Assembly (NCBI GenBank): GCA_024684375.1
Contig: JAIKWZ010000006.1
Location: forward strand, 124,001-188,000
Length of the DNA stretch: 64,000 bases
Direction of reading: 5' to 3'
From: Clostridiales bacterium
GTDB taxonomy: Bacteria > Bacillota > Clostridia > Christensenellales > Aristaeellaceae
Below the pieces are notes generated by a model that worked only from the letters and a program-made list of their open reading frames with translations, had not been told where the DNA came from and did no database searches. Shown piece after piece: positions 8,667 through 18,278 of this stretch (position 1 is its first letter; the number at the start of each line of letters is the position of its first letter). A program made the position numbers and the translations under genes.

Positions 8667-9758
8667 TTAAACTCCAAGCCCTTTGCAAAGCGTCACGATA
8701 AAGTCCTGTACGTTGGTGATAATACCCCTTGCCGCAAGGCTGCCTCTGTCGCATAACTTGTTTACCGTGAATTCCGATACGTCCACACAATAGAAATATA
8801 CCTGTCTCACCGTTCCATCCGGCATGACCCGGTATGAAGGGGTCATATTACCGACAGCGATCGAATGCAGCATCGTCGCCATGCAAAGCACCGTTGTAGC
8901 CCCGCGAACCTGATCGCGCATTTTATCCTGCGCCTCATATACATCACCGATCACCGGAGGAAGCGGACCGTCGTCGCGTATCGAACCCGCAAGAACATAT
9001 GGGATGTTATATTTTACGCAGTTGTAAATAATGCCGTTATCGATGTGCTCCGCTTCTATGAAACTGGAGATGCCACCGCGAAGTTTGACCTGATTTATCG
9101 TCGTCAGATGATTGTAATGACCGTTGTACTGATTTAGTTGCGTATAAATGTCCTGACCCAGCGCGGTCCTGAGATATGCGGCCTCCAGGTCATGCGTGGC
9201 AAGTGCGTTGCCGGCCAAGAGCGCATGAACATAACCTGCCTCGATAAGTCTTGAAAACGCGTTTCTTGCATCGTAATCAAAAGCGAAAGCAGGACCCATC
9301 ACCCAGACTATCTTGCCATGCTCCCGATCGTGACGCAGCACGTTATAAAGCTCGTCATAGTCCCTGGAAAAAGCGGTTTCCCGGGAACGGTTCTGCCGGA
9401 AATAAAAGGCATCTTCAGCTTCTTTTATCGTGTCACTGAACCCATTTGTATGCACAAATATGCCATCTTCACAGTTCTCCGTGCGGCCGGTTACAACAAG
9501 CTCACCCTTCTTAAGAAGGCGGAATTCTTTAACTATAATCTCCTCATTCTTGTACACTGGCACGCAATCCATGCGGCTTTCCTTCGCAAGCAGCCAGCGC
9601 CCGTCTATCTTGAAATACTCCGGATAAATGCTCATCGCATGAAAATCCTGCGGAGCGACCTTGTCCATCGGAGCTTCGCACAATTTGGCATCAGTCGCAT
9701 CGATAAACTTAGCCTGAGCGAAATCGGGTGCCTTATATTCTCTTAATGCCCAGCGCAT
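8667..9758 (-). CDS. TIGR00300/ArgZ-type protein (LOR/SDH domain, ornithine cyclodeaminase-like)
   Basis: A 363-residue member of the TIGR00300 family, which is common in archaea and cyanobacteria. Family marks are the N-terminal strand domain with RMDCVPV, then GNALATHDLEAA, GHYNHLTTINQVK, FVLAGSIRDDGPLPP-like YVLAGSIRDDGPLPP and ATMLHSIAVGNMTPS. Characterised relatives include the C-terminal half of the cyanobacterial arginine guanidine-removing enzyme and archaeal ornithine cyclodeaminases, which use NAD(H). The start is the ATG at 9758, seven to eight bases after GGGAGG; an upstream in-frame Met at 9773 would overlap that ribosome site. Its own promoter is at 9802-9830. Why an amino-acid enzyme sits in a glycan region is unclear. 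Confidence 0.8.
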   Translation of the reverse strand: MRWALREYKAPDFAQAKFIDATDAKLCEAPMDKVAPQDFHAMSIYPEYFKIDGRWLLAKESRMDCVPVYKNEEIIVKEFRLLKKGELVVTGRTENCEDGIFVHTNGFSDTIKEAEDAFYFRQNRSRETAFSRDYDELYNVLRHDREHGKIVWVMGPAFAFDYDARNAFSRLIEAGYVHALLAGNALATHDLEAAYLRTALGQDIYTQLNQYNGHYNHLTTINQVKLRGGISSFIEAEHIDNGIIYNCVKYNIPYVLAGSIRDDGPLPPVIGDVYEAQDKMRDQVRGATTVLCMATMLHSIAVGNMTPSYRVMPDGTVRQVYFYCVDVSEFTVNKLCDRGSLAARGIITNVQDFIVTLCKGLGV

Positions 9759-9801
9759 AAATACCTCCCGCATCGAATGAGTCGATCAATAGCCAATTCG
9801 G

Positions 9802-9830
9802 ATTATATCATACTATTACTGCCATTACAA
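9802..9830 (-). promoter_or_regulatory. Promoter of the TIGR00300 gene
   Basis: TTGTAA (9825-9830) and TATAAT (9802-9807) lie 17 bases apart on the minus strand, with TGA before the -10. Confidence 0.7.
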
Positions 9831-9943
9831 TCATTTATGACCGTTTCGATCGTTGTCCGACTTCTTGAGCGTTCCATAAGATATAAGAAACGAAAAGGAA
9901 TAGAGTATAAGCAGTATTATATAAGGAGTAACTAAAATAGTTT

Positions 9944-10555
9944 CTAAATGCAACTCCCTCCGGCTATGCAGAACAACGCCGAATAATAAGCTCCCATGAG
10001 CAGCCAGCTGAACAGTTTGGAAGAAAGAACGCCAAACAGTCTCATAAACAAGATCGTATCCGACAGCGCAAAGAGTATCCCGCCCAGTGCAAGAAGGATT
10101 CCGCTGTCAAAAGCGAGCGAAGCCATGAGCGAGAGGAGCATTGCGTAAAGTACGAAACCCCAGAGCGGGGCGCTTTTCGGCTTTGCTTTTCTGCACCTTA
10201 TGAAGAAAACACAAAGCAGTGAAAACACTGTCAGAAAACAGGCGGCGCAGCTTAGTCCGTGACTTTGGCCAAGGATCAGCGACAGTATAAAACATGCGTG
10301 GGCAATGCCGAACAAAGCAGCACCGGGCACAAGAGCGAATTCAAGCACTGCGTCAGCAAAAGCGCACATGAAAAGACCAGCAGCGGCTAAGTTCGAGTTG
10401 ATTGAAGCTCCTCTGGTCGCCGCCAGATAAAGGGCAAGGCCGCACGCGCACAGAGTAGGCACACATTTATATGCTGTTTTTATCAGGCGGTTTTTGCTGC
10501 CTGTCATGAACAGTACATAAAACACAGCCGCCGTAGAAAGCAGAATTATCGTCAA
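9944..10555 (-). CDS. YhhN-family membrane protein (lysoplasmalogenase-like)
   Basis: A 203-residue protein made almost entirely of membrane helices (about seven to eight). The YhhN/TMEM86 signatures are visible as FMCAFADAVLEF, ALFGIAHACFIL and GILFALSDTILF. Characterised family members hydrolyse the vinyl-ether bond of lysoplasmalogens, and anaerobic Clostridia commonly make plasmalogens, which fits. It starts at a TTG (10555) with AGGA five bases upstream. It is divergent from the GH36 gene and seems unrelated to the glycan genes. Confidence 0.75.
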   Translation of the reverse strand: MTIILLSTAAVFYVLFMTGSKNRLIKTAYKCVPTLCACGLALYLAATRGASINSNLAAAGLFMCAFADAVLEFALVPGAALFGIAHACFILSLILGQSHGLSCAACFLTVFSLLCVFFIRCRKAKPKSAPLWGFVLYAMLLSLMASLAFDSGILLALGGILFALSDTILFMRLFGVLSSKLFSWLLMGAYYSALFCIAGGSCI

Positions 10556-10654
10556 GCGTTCCTATCCCCTTCACAGTTCAATTCCCAGTGCATTTTATCA
10601 CATTTTATTCAAAATGTCACTTGTTCGCTGCTATTCCTGTATAGGTAGCTTGAG

Positions 10655-10683
10655 TAGACTTTTCTTGTCTGCAGTGTTATAAT
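10655..10683 (+). promoter_or_regulatory. Promoter of the GH36 gene
   Basis: An extended -10 TGTTATAAT (TATAAT at 10678-10683) has a weak -35 TAGACT (10655-10660) 17 bases upstream. Confidence 0.6.
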
Positions 10684-10716
10684 CATCAAACGAAATGAAC
10701 ATAGTCGGAGGCTGTG

Positions 10717-12666
10717 ATGAATCTTTTCGGGAAAGACTTGATTGAGTTTAAATACAATGGTCTGCCTTTTCATTCGACGGGCAATATACGTTCGGTCCAG
10801 CAAACTCGTTCTGGAGAGATTCACAAAATAAGGCTTTGCGACGGATTAACTGTAACAACGGTCTTAAAACATCACGAAGCCTTTGGTGCCTTCGAATGGC
10901 AGAGCACGCTTGAAAACGACTCCGATTTAAAAAGCGGACTGATGTGCGAACTGTGGGACTGCGCAGTCGAATTGCCTCTCCCCCATGACGACAACCGGCA
11001 TATAAACGCTTATCTCCCCGGAGATAATAACTGCGCGATGCTTTATTCTCCCAGCGGTTCCACTTGGTCGGATATAGAGTTTTTTGACGAGCCGTCTCTC
11101 TCAGAAGGCAATCATGCCTCGGGTATGCTCTTTCCAGGCTGGAAAAAACACTTCACTGCTTCCGGCGGGCGCTCCAGCGAGAAAAAGGCTCCTTTTTTTA
11201 ATATACGAAAGGGAAATATCGGTTATGTCGTCGCGATCGGCTGGAGCGGGCAATGGGTATTTGAGTGCGAACGCAAAAACGATTCAATAATCATAAAATG
11301 CGGCATAGAAGACGTAAGTTTCAGGCTTGAACCGGGTGAAATGCTTAGCACAAGTTCGATAGTAATAATGCCTTACGAAGGCACCTTTATTGATGGACAG
11401 AACAAGTTTCGCAGGCTGGTCAAAAAGCATTTTTCTCTTATTGGCCGCCCCGGACGGCTTAAAAACGGTTCGTTTTGCGCCGGAATATGGGGCGGAATGC
11501 CGACAGATATCATTTTGGAAAGGCTTGATGTGCTTGACAGACAGGCGCTTCCATTTGAATATATCTGGATAGACGCCGGCTGGTACGGCAACGGTACAAA
11601 GCCCTCCCCCGATGAATTCGAAGGGGACTGGGGTCAGCACACGGGTGATTGGCGTGTCAACCCATTTTACCATCCCGACGGTCTCAAGTCTGTCAGCAAA
11701 AAGATACACGAATCAGGACGCGGTTTTTTGCTGTGGTTCGAGCCTGAACGAGTTGTTGAAGGCACGCCTATCGCGCGCGAACATCCGGAGTATTTTTTGC
11801 GGGATGAAAACAGTCCCAACCTTTTGCTTGATCTGGGCAACAATGACGCGTGGGATTACTGTTTTAATACTCTAAGCAACTTAATCGAGGAACTTGGTAT
11901 AGACTTTTACAGACATGATTTCAACATGTCGCCTCTTTCATATTGGAGTGATAACGACGCTCCTGACCGTCAGGGGATAAGCCAGATAAAACACATCAAC
12001 GGCCTTTACCGGCTGTGGGACGCCCTGCTTGAGCGATTCCCTCATCTTATGATAGACAATTGTGCCAGCGGAGGCAGACGCATAGACATCGAAACTCTGC
12101 GCAGATCCGTTCCCCTGTGGAGAAGCGACGCGATGTGCCCCGCAGATTTCAAGCCCGAGACAGCGCAGTGCCATGCTCTTACCTTTCCACTGTGGTTGCC
12201 CTACTCAGGGACCGGAGCAGGCAGGCAATACGACATATACCGTGCGCGCAGCTGTTACAGCAGCTGTCTGACCGTCAATTATGCCTATTCCCAGCGCGAC
12301 CTGTTTGGCAGCAGTCAGGAAGAGCTTGACTGGATCAGCAATATGTGTGCGGAATATCTGCGCGTCAGACCATATCTGGAAGAAGACTTCTATCCGCTGA
12401 CAAGTCTTTCGATCTACGATGATGCATGGACCGTCCTTCAATATGACTGTCCGGAACGAAAAGAAGGAATTATCCTTGCCTTCCGCCGAAGCGAGTCGTG
12501 CTTTGACCGCGGCAGTTTTACTCTTAACGGAGCTCCCGGCGTAAATTGTTTTGCCATTGAGGACGCAGACTCGCACGGACTAACAATCATCAATGGCAGG
12601 GAAATATCAATAGAGCTTCCCGACAAAAGAAGCTCTAAACTGCTGTTTTATAAATACAAGAGCTGA
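10717..12666 (+). CDS. GH36 alpha-galactosidase-family glycosidase
   Basis: A 649-residue GH36 enzyme. An N-terminal beta-sandwich domain spans about 1-240. The (beta/alpha)8 barrel begins at FEYIWIDAGWYG, with the nucleophile at D401 (FYRHDFN) and the acid/base at D471 (PLWRSDAMC); a short beta domain closes the protein. The DNCASGGRRID loop between them is diagnostic. There is no signal peptide, so it is cytosolic. The start is ATG 10717, five bases after GGAGG; the GTG at 10714 is too close to that site. The Arg-His before the nucleophile differs from the KWDMN of classic alpha-galactosidases, so alpha-N-acetylgalactosaminidase or another alpha-galactoside activity is possible. Confidence 0.88.
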   Translation: MNLFGKDLIEFKYNGLPFHSTGNIRSVQQTRSGEIHKIRLCDGLTVTTVLKHHEAFGAFEWQSTLENDSDLKSGLMCELWDCAVELPLPHDDNRHINAYLPGDNNCAMLYSPSGSTWSDIEFFDEPSLSEGNHASGMLFPGWKKHFTASGGRSSEKKAPFFNIRKGNIGYVVAIGWSGQWVFECERKNDSIIIKCGIEDVSFRLEPGEMLSTSSIVIMPYEGTFIDGQNKFRRLVKKHFSLIGRPGRLKNGSFCAGIWGGMPTDIILERLDVLDRQALPFEYIWIDAGWYGNGTKPSPDEFEGDWGQHTGDWRVNPFYHPDGLKSVSKKIHESGRGFLLWFEPERVVEGTPIAREHPEYFLRDENSPNLLLDLGNNDAWDYCFNTLSNLIEELGIDFYRHDFNMSPLSYWSDNDAPDRQGISQIKHINGLYRLWDALLERFPHLMIDNCASGGRRIDIETLRRSVPLWRSDAMCPADFKPETAQCHALTFPLWLPYSGTGAGRQYDIYRARSCYSSCLTVNYAYSQRDLFGSSQEELDWISNMCAEYLRVRPYLEEDFYPLTSLSIYDDAWTVLQYDCPERKEGIILAFRRSESCFDRGSFTLNGAPGVNCFAIEDADSHGLTIINGREISIELPDKRSSKLLFYKYKS

Positions 12667-14370
12667 TCAGGCAAACAATTGCGGGTTTTCCAGCACCATG
12701 GCAGCAAAAAGCGCGCTCGACCAGCCGTAATCACGTATGACCTGATAGCGGACCCTCGAATCGTACGGTTCGATCGGCGTGCCCTTTCGCGGGATGCAGC
12801 GGGGACTTATCATACCGTCAGGATCATACATTTCGTATATGACCCCGTCGCTATGATAAAAGCGGCTGATCTCGCTGACAGTGGCGCGTATAAGGCTGTC
12901 GGCCTGTAGTGTGAAACCGTAGCGTCTAAGGCCAAGACTGATCATGTAATTGTAATTCACCCAAACCGCGCCGCGCCACATGTCAAGGCTGAAGCTTTTG
13001 TCATTTCTGGCGACGCTGGGCAACGGAAGACGTGTATCGAAAGTATCCCTGTCACGTATCTTTTCAGCCAGCAGCGGCGCAGTTGTTTCAGTACACACTC
13101 CCGCAAACAAAGGCAGAAAAGACGCTACGGTCTTGACCTTGTGAAATTCACCTCGACCCGGCAGGCGGTCGTAATAAAACCCGTCCTTATCATCCCAAAG
13201 ATACTCATTGATCAGTTTTTTTAATTCGTTTCCGTATTCACGCCAATGTTTCTCTTTTGAACTGCCAAGCGCTTTGCAGATCATAGTCATCGCTTCTGCT
13301 TCATTTGCCATAAAGCAGCAGAAATCCAGACAATCCATGGAGGAAACGTCATCGAAACGGGGGGAATTATCCATGCCGCTTTCGTCGGCGCGGCAGTTTT
13401 CTGAGGAAGTGTTTACATGCCAGCAGTAAAGTCCTGTGGCGGGATCAAGGCGGTTGTTCCTGTTCCATTCCAGATACTTTTCAAGTTTTGGAAATACCGT
13501 TTCAAGAAAGCCTAAGTCCTTTTCCCGTTCAAAGTATTTATACGCACCCCAGGCCATAAGAGGCGGTTGGGTAACGTCGGAAGTAAAGTTCGGGCGGGCA
13601 AGGTGCGATAAGAACCCGTCCTCACGCTGCACATCCAACACGCTTAGCAGCGTATCACGGGCAAGCCCGGGATCAAGCACATAATTGCCCAAACTGTGAA
13701 ATACGCTGTCCCACAGCCATAGCCAACGGTGAGGCAGACGGTTAGGTGTAGTCCACCTTTGGCGGAATTGCCCGTCAGACGTGTAGACCTGCGATTTCAT
13801 TACAGATATGCTTTTCAAAAAAGTAAGTCCAAGATCGTCATCTTCAGGCATCAAAGGGCAAAACCTTTCAAGAAACTCGATCCTCTGCTCGGACAGTTTG
13901 TTGATTAACTCCTTGGATACGGGCACGAAACTGCTCTGCGAAAATGAAAACACCGTGAGCGCGCCCATATCCTGCTTCCAGAAATGAAACGACGAAACTC
14001 CGCTTTTGTATACAGACCCATGTTCAGTGCGTGTTTCGTTTATCGCCCTCAAAGATCTCAGCTGCACTCGTCCTCTGCCGCAGAGACCGACGATCGTCTG
14101 CTGGTCAAGGAACGTAAAAATAACAGGAGTCTCCTCGCCCTGGGCATCCTTGAGCTGCGCGCTGAAAACGTCCGAAGCGACGACGTTGAATGTAATATCC
14201 TTTATCCCGTCCAGCACGACATACAGATCAAACAATTCCTGAGCGTGTATCCTTACGCCCAGCAAGTCGCCCAAAAGCGTAGCGTTCAGGCAGCTGTACA
14301 CTCGGCATTCCCCGTCAAGACCCGAAAACGCAAACAGCGCACCCCGTCCCCACACATTCGGAAGCTTCAT
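12667..14370 (-). CDS. GH63/trehalase-like (alpha/alpha)6-barrel glycosidase
   Basis: A 567-residue inverting-type glycosidase with a six-hairpin helical barrel. The first catalytic region is WLWLWDSVFH (residues 217-225), with a following QPPLMAWGAYKYFE. Later marks are LDMWRGAVWVNYNYM and the closing RDYGWSSALFAA. These fit the GH63/GH37 group, which includes bacterial YgjK-type alpha-glucosidases and mannosylglycerate hydrolases. The N-terminal 190 residues form a beta-rich domain. There is no signal peptide. It is the last gene of a three-gene operon (15 bases after the phosphoesterase gene), and its stop codon abuts the stop codon of the GH36 gene. Confidence 0.75.
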   Translation of the reverse strand: MKLPNVWGRGALFAFSGLDGECRVYSCLNATLLGDLLGVRIHAQELFDLYVVLDGIKDITFNVVASDVFSAQLKDAQGEETPVIFTFLDQQTIVGLCGRGRVQLRSLRAINETRTEHGSVYKSGVSSFHFWKQDMGALTVFSFSQSSFVPVSKELINKLSEQRIEFLERFCPLMPEDDDLGLTFLKSISVMKSQVYTSDGQFRQRWTTPNRLPHRWLWLWDSVFHSLGNYVLDPGLARDTLLSVLDVQREDGFLSHLARPNFTSDVTQPPLMAWGAYKYFEREKDLGFLETVFPKLEKYLEWNRNNRLDPATGLYCWHVNTSSENCRADESGMDNSPRFDDVSSMDCLDFCCFMANEAEAMTMICKALGSSKEKHWREYGNELKKLINEYLWDDKDGFYYDRLPGRGEFHKVKTVASFLPLFAGVCTETTAPLLAEKIRDRDTFDTRLPLPSVARNDKSFSLDMWRGAVWVNYNYMISLGLRRYGFTLQADSLIRATVSEISRFYHSDGVIYEMYDPDGMISPRCIPRKGTPIEPYDSRVRYQVIRDYGWSSALFAAMVLENPQLFA

Positions 14371-14385
14371 GGCCAGTCTCCTCCG

Positions 14386-15399
14386 TTAGTGTAAATCCTT
14401 TATATAGACCATATGGGTTTCTATCTTCCACGGATCTTCAGCACTCAGATCGAATACGCGGCCACCGCGCAGTCTCTCCCTGTCGCCGCCCGGATCATTA
14501 TCCCTGCAGCCGTAAGCGTGATAACCCGCGCTGCCGTCGTAACCCATACGTATACCGCAGTAGGTGCCGTCGAAGGTGTTTATATGATCGTGCCCGGCAA
14601 ATATCGCCTTGACATCTCCCCTTTGCAGCGCGGCCGCGAACAAGCCGGAATTGATCTCTGAAGCGCTCACTCGCTCATTGTACTCTCCCTCAGTCCGCGT
14701 TCTATTGGCATTGAGCAAAAGAGCATTAAACTCCGGCAGCGGAATATGTATGGCCATGAGCGAAGGAAGCTTTCGACCCAGCAGTTTTTCGAGCCTGAGC
14801 GAATTATTCCAATACCACATCACCTGTTCAAAACGAACAAACTCCCAGTCCGAGCCCGTGCCAAGTCTTCCCGGCATAAGAAGGTCCCAGTACAGGTCTC
14901 CCTTATATCCGAAGTCAGCCGAAGGCGTTTTGAAGTCCTGATGAGAATCCAGCGCCCATATGCCGAACAAGGGTGAATCCGAGGCGTCCAGTATCGGCAG
15001 GAAATAATTGCCCACACCAGGCAGGGACTTTGGCCCGGCTTTGCTCAGACAGAACGGGTATTGTTCGTAGATCTTTTGCTGATATTCCTTTGATACTTTT
15101 GGTGAAATGTCGTGGTTGCCAAAGATGTGAGCCCATGGGACGCGCCTGTCCTCCATGGGACGGACTATATCCTCAAGCAATATCTTGAATTCGGTTTTTG
15201 TCGCCTTCCCGGTGGTATTGTCTCCACCCAGTAAAACCAGATCAGGTTTTTGCGTATCCAGGAGCTTCTCAATCGCTTCTACAGTGCGTGTGTCCCTGTC
15301 CGGAGCGTAGTGCATATCGCTCATCATAAGTACGCGAAAACCGCCGTCTTCGCGAAAACGCAGAGTCAGCTTGCTTTCAAAAGCTTGTGGCAGCCGCAT
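14386..15399 (-). CDS. Calcineurin-like metallophosphoesterase (Dcr2/Sia1-type)
   Basis: A 337-residue binuclear metallophosphatase. Metal ligands are in SDMHYAPD, LLGGDNTTG, HIFGNHD, MAIHIPL and FAGHDHINTF. The length and the layout LYWDLLMPG... WYWNNSLRLEK resemble the fungal/bacterial Dcr2 branch. No signal peptide is present. It lies in an operon 11 bases after the GH127-like gene and 15 bases before the GH63-like gene, with GGAGGT at its start. A phosphatase between two glycosidases suggests removal of phosphate from a phosphorylated sugar or glycan, but this is only context. Confidence 0.85.
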   Translation of the reverse strand: MRLPQAFESKLTLRFREDGGFRVLMMSDMHYAPDRDTRTVEAIEKLLDTQKPDLVLLGGDNTTGKATKTEFKILLEDIVRPMEDRRVPWAHIFGNHDISPKVSKEYQQKIYEQYPFCLSKAGPKSLPGVGNYFLPILDASDSPLFGIWALDSHQDFKTPSADFGYKGDLYWDLLMPGRLGTGSDWEFVRFEQVMWYWNNSLRLEKLLGRKLPSLMAIHIPLPEFNALLLNANRTRTEGEYNERVSASEINSGLFAAALQRGDVKAIFAGHDHINTFDGTYCGIRMGYDGSAGYHAYGCRDNDPGGDRERLRGGRVFDLSAEDPWKIETHMVYIKDLH

Positions 15400-15410
15400 A
15401 AAGACCTCCG

Positions 15411-17126
15411 TTATTTCCGTTCCGCGGCCGAAGCCGAAGACTGCTGCGTGGGGCCGTAATTCGCCGCCCCGGTGTAAATCACGTCCGCCGGCTTAGGCAG
15501 CACCTTAGGGATACTGAGATCTCTCTGGAACAGGCGCAAGTGCTCCCCATGGGGCAGAATGTCTATCACATCGCAGCCTCTCCACAGCACTTTGTAATCC
15601 CTCCCGGCGCAGTGTTCCGTTTTAAGCGCAGTACGCAGCGGATGACTTAACGACACCTTTTGTCCGGCCTTGATGCTGCCGACGATGATAACTTCGTTTT
15701 TGCGCTCAAAGGGTTTATCAACACCGTCGACACTGACTTTAAGCTTTCCTTTCATAAAGGGAAATACTCTGAAACTGACGCAGGCATCTGTCTTCGGTGT
15801 GATGGAAACACAGCCCTTCTCGGGATACTCGCTCTTAAGCGTGTAATTCCGTGCAGCCTTGTCCATGGGTATATTCACGCACATAGAGCCATCTTTTTCC
15901 GTAACAGCCCGATCCCAAACCATTGCGACAGCTATCGGGGCTATCCCCGCGCAGCAGCCGGCTATCGAACGGAACTTTGCAAGAGATATGCTGTTTGGAA
16001 GGCTGCCGCCGGTATAACCTCCTATCATCCTTGAAGAAATATCATGATAAGTTATCCCGTTCTCATCCGGAAGAGAGTTATCGTCGGTCACATAACCCGA
16101 ATAGGAGATCTGGTTTTCAACAAGCTGGTTGCGGGAAAACAGCACCACGTCCGTCCAGTACTCGTCATAACCGCAGTCTATCAGTTCAAACGCGCACTCA
16201 ATCATGTCTTTAATGCAGCAGCTCTCACAGTGTTCCTCGTCCATTGGATGCCATCTGGCATACTCCGGCACCCATCCAAATGAAGAGGACTGCGATCTGA
16301 CAAACGCGTATATGCCTCTGGCTTTTTGCACATATTCATCGCGACCGATCACTCTTCCCAGCCTTGCCAGTCCGCTGGCGAACCACATGGCGGAATGCAC
16401 ATGGCCGAAGAAGTTCATGTCCCACGAAAAGTACCTGGACGGTCCAAGCACGTGATTAGCGATCCCGCAAGCAAGGTCCATTGCCACAGTATCGTTTTTC
16501 AGTTCGTACCTTCTAACGAGAGAATGCAGCATGATGGAATTGCGTATCGCCTGTTCTCCCCTGCCTGTATGGCATGTAAGGTCGAAGCCCCCATCCTGCA
16601 GGTATACGTCGTTTGGAAACTCGTAAATGGGTTCCGTTTCCTTCATATCCCCGTTCCAGAAGGTGCGCACTTTGCGTTCGATCACAAGCGAACGCATTCC
16701 CTTAATCAGTCCGGAAATACGCGCTTCGATCTGAGCATCATCCGGATATTTTTCGCTAAGACGGTTCAGCGCGGGAAGAATGTATCCCATTTCATGAAAT
16801 GAAGAGTGCATCGTGTGAGTCCAAGGATACTTGTTGTGGAACCTCAGTCCATGCTCTCCCCAGCCTGACATCAAAAAACGTTTGAAGCTCTCCAACACCT
16901 CCGCACCCTGCTGCGTATCCAGCACGTGCATTGAGCTTTCAAGCCCTTCATACCAGGAGCCTACCAGCTCCGCGTCGTCCACCCTGCAATGCGCGGCCTC
17001 TGCCGGCTTTTTGTTTGGCAGGATAAGCCAGTAAGGCAGATGGTCGTTTTTGTCATCCACCATACGCGTCAGATAATTAAGGCTGCGGCGTGCCATAGCT
17101 GCAGGATCAAACTTCTGATAGCGCAT
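15411..17126 (-). CDS. GH127/GH154-like helical-barrel glycosidase (putative)
   Basis: A 571-residue protein with a helical-barrel N-terminal domain (about 1-390) and a C-terminal beta domain. The segment HCESCCIKDMIECA resembles the Cys-rich zinc site of GH127 beta-L-arabinofuranosidases, and RNQLVENQI follows at the same relative place. GGSLPNSISL and CCAGIAPIAVAM are further Cys/Gly-rich loops. No signal peptide is present. It is the first gene of an operon with the metallophosphoesterase and GH63-like genes, divergent from the sugar importer. The family assignment is tentative; GH154 or an unclassified relative is equally possible. Confidence 0.55.
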   Translation of the reverse strand: MRYQKFDPAAMARRSLNYLTRMVDDKNDHLPYWLILPNKKPAEAAHCRVDDAELVGSWYEGLESSMHVLDTQQGAEVLESFKRFLMSGWGEHGLRFHNKYPWTHTMHSSFHEMGYILPALNRLSEKYPDDAQIEARISGLIKGMRSLVIERKVRTFWNGDMKETEPIYEFPNDVYLQDGGFDLTCHTGRGEQAIRNSIMLHSLVRRYELKNDTVAMDLACGIANHVLGPSRYFSWDMNFFGHVHSAMWFASGLARLGRVIGRDEYVQKARGIYAFVRSQSSSFGWVPEYARWHPMDEEHCESCCIKDMIECAFELIDCGYDEYWTDVVLFSRNQLVENQISYSGYVTDDNSLPDENGITYHDISSRMIGGYTGGSLPNSISLAKFRSIAGCCAGIAPIAVAMVWDRAVTEKDGSMCVNIPMDKAARNYTLKSEYPEKGCVSITPKTDACVSFRVFPFMKGKLKVSVDGVDKPFERKNEVIIVGSIKAGQKVSLSHPLRTALKTEHCAGRDYKVLWRGCDVIDILPHGEHLRLFQRDLSIPKVLPKPADVIYTGAANYGPTQQSSASAAERK

Positions 17127-17156
17127 TTAACTGCCTCCCGCTTTATTGTTGAATAC

Positions 17157-17162
17157 ATTATA
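17157..17162 (-). promoter_or_regulatory. -10 element of the GH127-like operon
   Basis: A minus-strand TATAAT lies 31 bases upstream of the start codon. No good -35 is seen at the right distance, so an activator may be needed. Confidence 0.45.
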
Positions 17163-17227
17163 CACGAATTGTTAATTAAAGCGTATATGTCCATTAAAAT
17201 AATAACATACTTTTAACCATCAAATAC

Positions 17228-17256
17228 TTGGCGAATCCGTGTGTTTGATATATGAT
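17228..17256 (+). promoter_or_regulatory. Promoter of the sugar ABC importer
   Basis: TTGGCG (17228-17233) and TATGAT (17251-17256) are 17 bases apart, upstream of the first permease gene. Confidence 0.6.
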
Positions 17257-17319
17257 ATAGGGTGTTGAGTTGTAGGTTAGCATCCAATAGGCTATGTGAT
17301 AAATGGCAGGTGAGGGCGG

Positions 17320-18264
17320 TTGTCGATACAAGCAAGAGCAATAGCCAATCCGCGCATGCGTCAATTCCTTCTTCGCGTCAGACAGCACAAGCTGCATCTG
17401 ATAATGATCTTGCCTGTACTGGCACAGTTCATCATCTTCAAATATCTGCCACTTTATGGGGTCACGCTTGCTTTTAAGGACTATCGTATCCTTGAAGGTA
17501 TATCTTCAAGTCCCTGGGTAGGCCTTTTCAATTTTCAGCGGTTGTTCAGTTCCCCGGACTTTTTCAGGGTTTTCAAAAATACCATCATTCTTGCCTCGCT
17601 GAATTTCGTGTTCGGTTTCCCTGCTCCTATAATTCTTGCCCTGATGATAAACGAGCTGCGTGGCAAGGTGTTCAAACGCGTCACTCAGACCATCTCCTAC
17701 CTGCCCCACTTCGTTTCCTGGGTCATACTCGCGGGTATTTTTATGGAGGTGCTCTCTCCTTCCCGAGGCCCCATTAACGCCGCGCTAAAGGCCCTCGGCA
17801 TGAATCCGATCTTTTTCCTGGGAAATCCGGACTGGTTTAGGCCAACACTTGTAGTCACAAACATCTGGAAAGGTTTGGGCTGGGGTTCCATAGTTTATCT
17901 TGCCGCTTTGGGAGGAATAAACGAGGAACTTTATGATGCCGCCCGAGTAGATGGATGCGGGCGTTTTCAGCGTATATACCATGTTACCTTACCTGGCATT
18001 TTGCCGGTCGTGATAATCATGCTCATACTCGCCTCAGGCAACCTGGTCAGCGACAACTTCGACCAGGTGTTCAACCTTCAGAACGACGGCGTCATCAACA
18101 ACGTCGGCGACGTGCTTGGGACTTTCATATACCGTTCCGGTCTTAAGAGCCTCGACTATAGTTTCTCTACAACGCTTGAGCTGTTCAGGAACCTTATTTC
18201 TCTGGCGCTCGTAATGTCCACCAACAAAATAAGCAAACTGGTGGGCGAGTACGGGCTGTGGTAG
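17320..18264 (+). CDS. ABC oligosaccharide importer permease, LplB type
   Basis: A 314-residue inner-membrane permease of the carbohydrate CUT1 family, LplB branch (COG4209). Six helices are visible, and the EAA loop that meets the ATPase is EELYDAARVDGCGRFQRIYHVTLPG. The N-terminal LPVLAQFIIFKYLPLYGVTLAFKDY is diagnostic. Translation probably starts at TTG 17320, behind AGGTGAGG; the first ATG (17356) has no ribosome site. It is the first gene of permease-permease-binding protein. No ATPase is nearby, as is normal for LplB/YtcP systems that borrow an MsmX-type ATPase. Confidence 0.93.
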   Translation: MSIQARAIANPRMRQFLLRVRQHKLHLIMILPVLAQFIIFKYLPLYGVTLAFKDYRILEGISSSPWVGLFNFQRLFSSPDFFRVFKNTIILASLNFVFGFPAPIILALMINELRGKVFKRVTQTISYLPHFVSWVILAGIFMEVLSPSRGPINAALKALGMNPIFFLGNPDWFRPTLVVTNIWKGLGWGSIVYLAALGGINEELYDAARVDGCGRFQRIYHVTLPGILPVVIIMLILASGNLVSDNFDQVFNLQNDGVINNVGDVLGTFIYRSGLKSLDYSFSTTLELFRNLISLALVMSTNKISKLVGEYGLW

Positions 18265-18278
18265 AAGGAGGTCATCAG

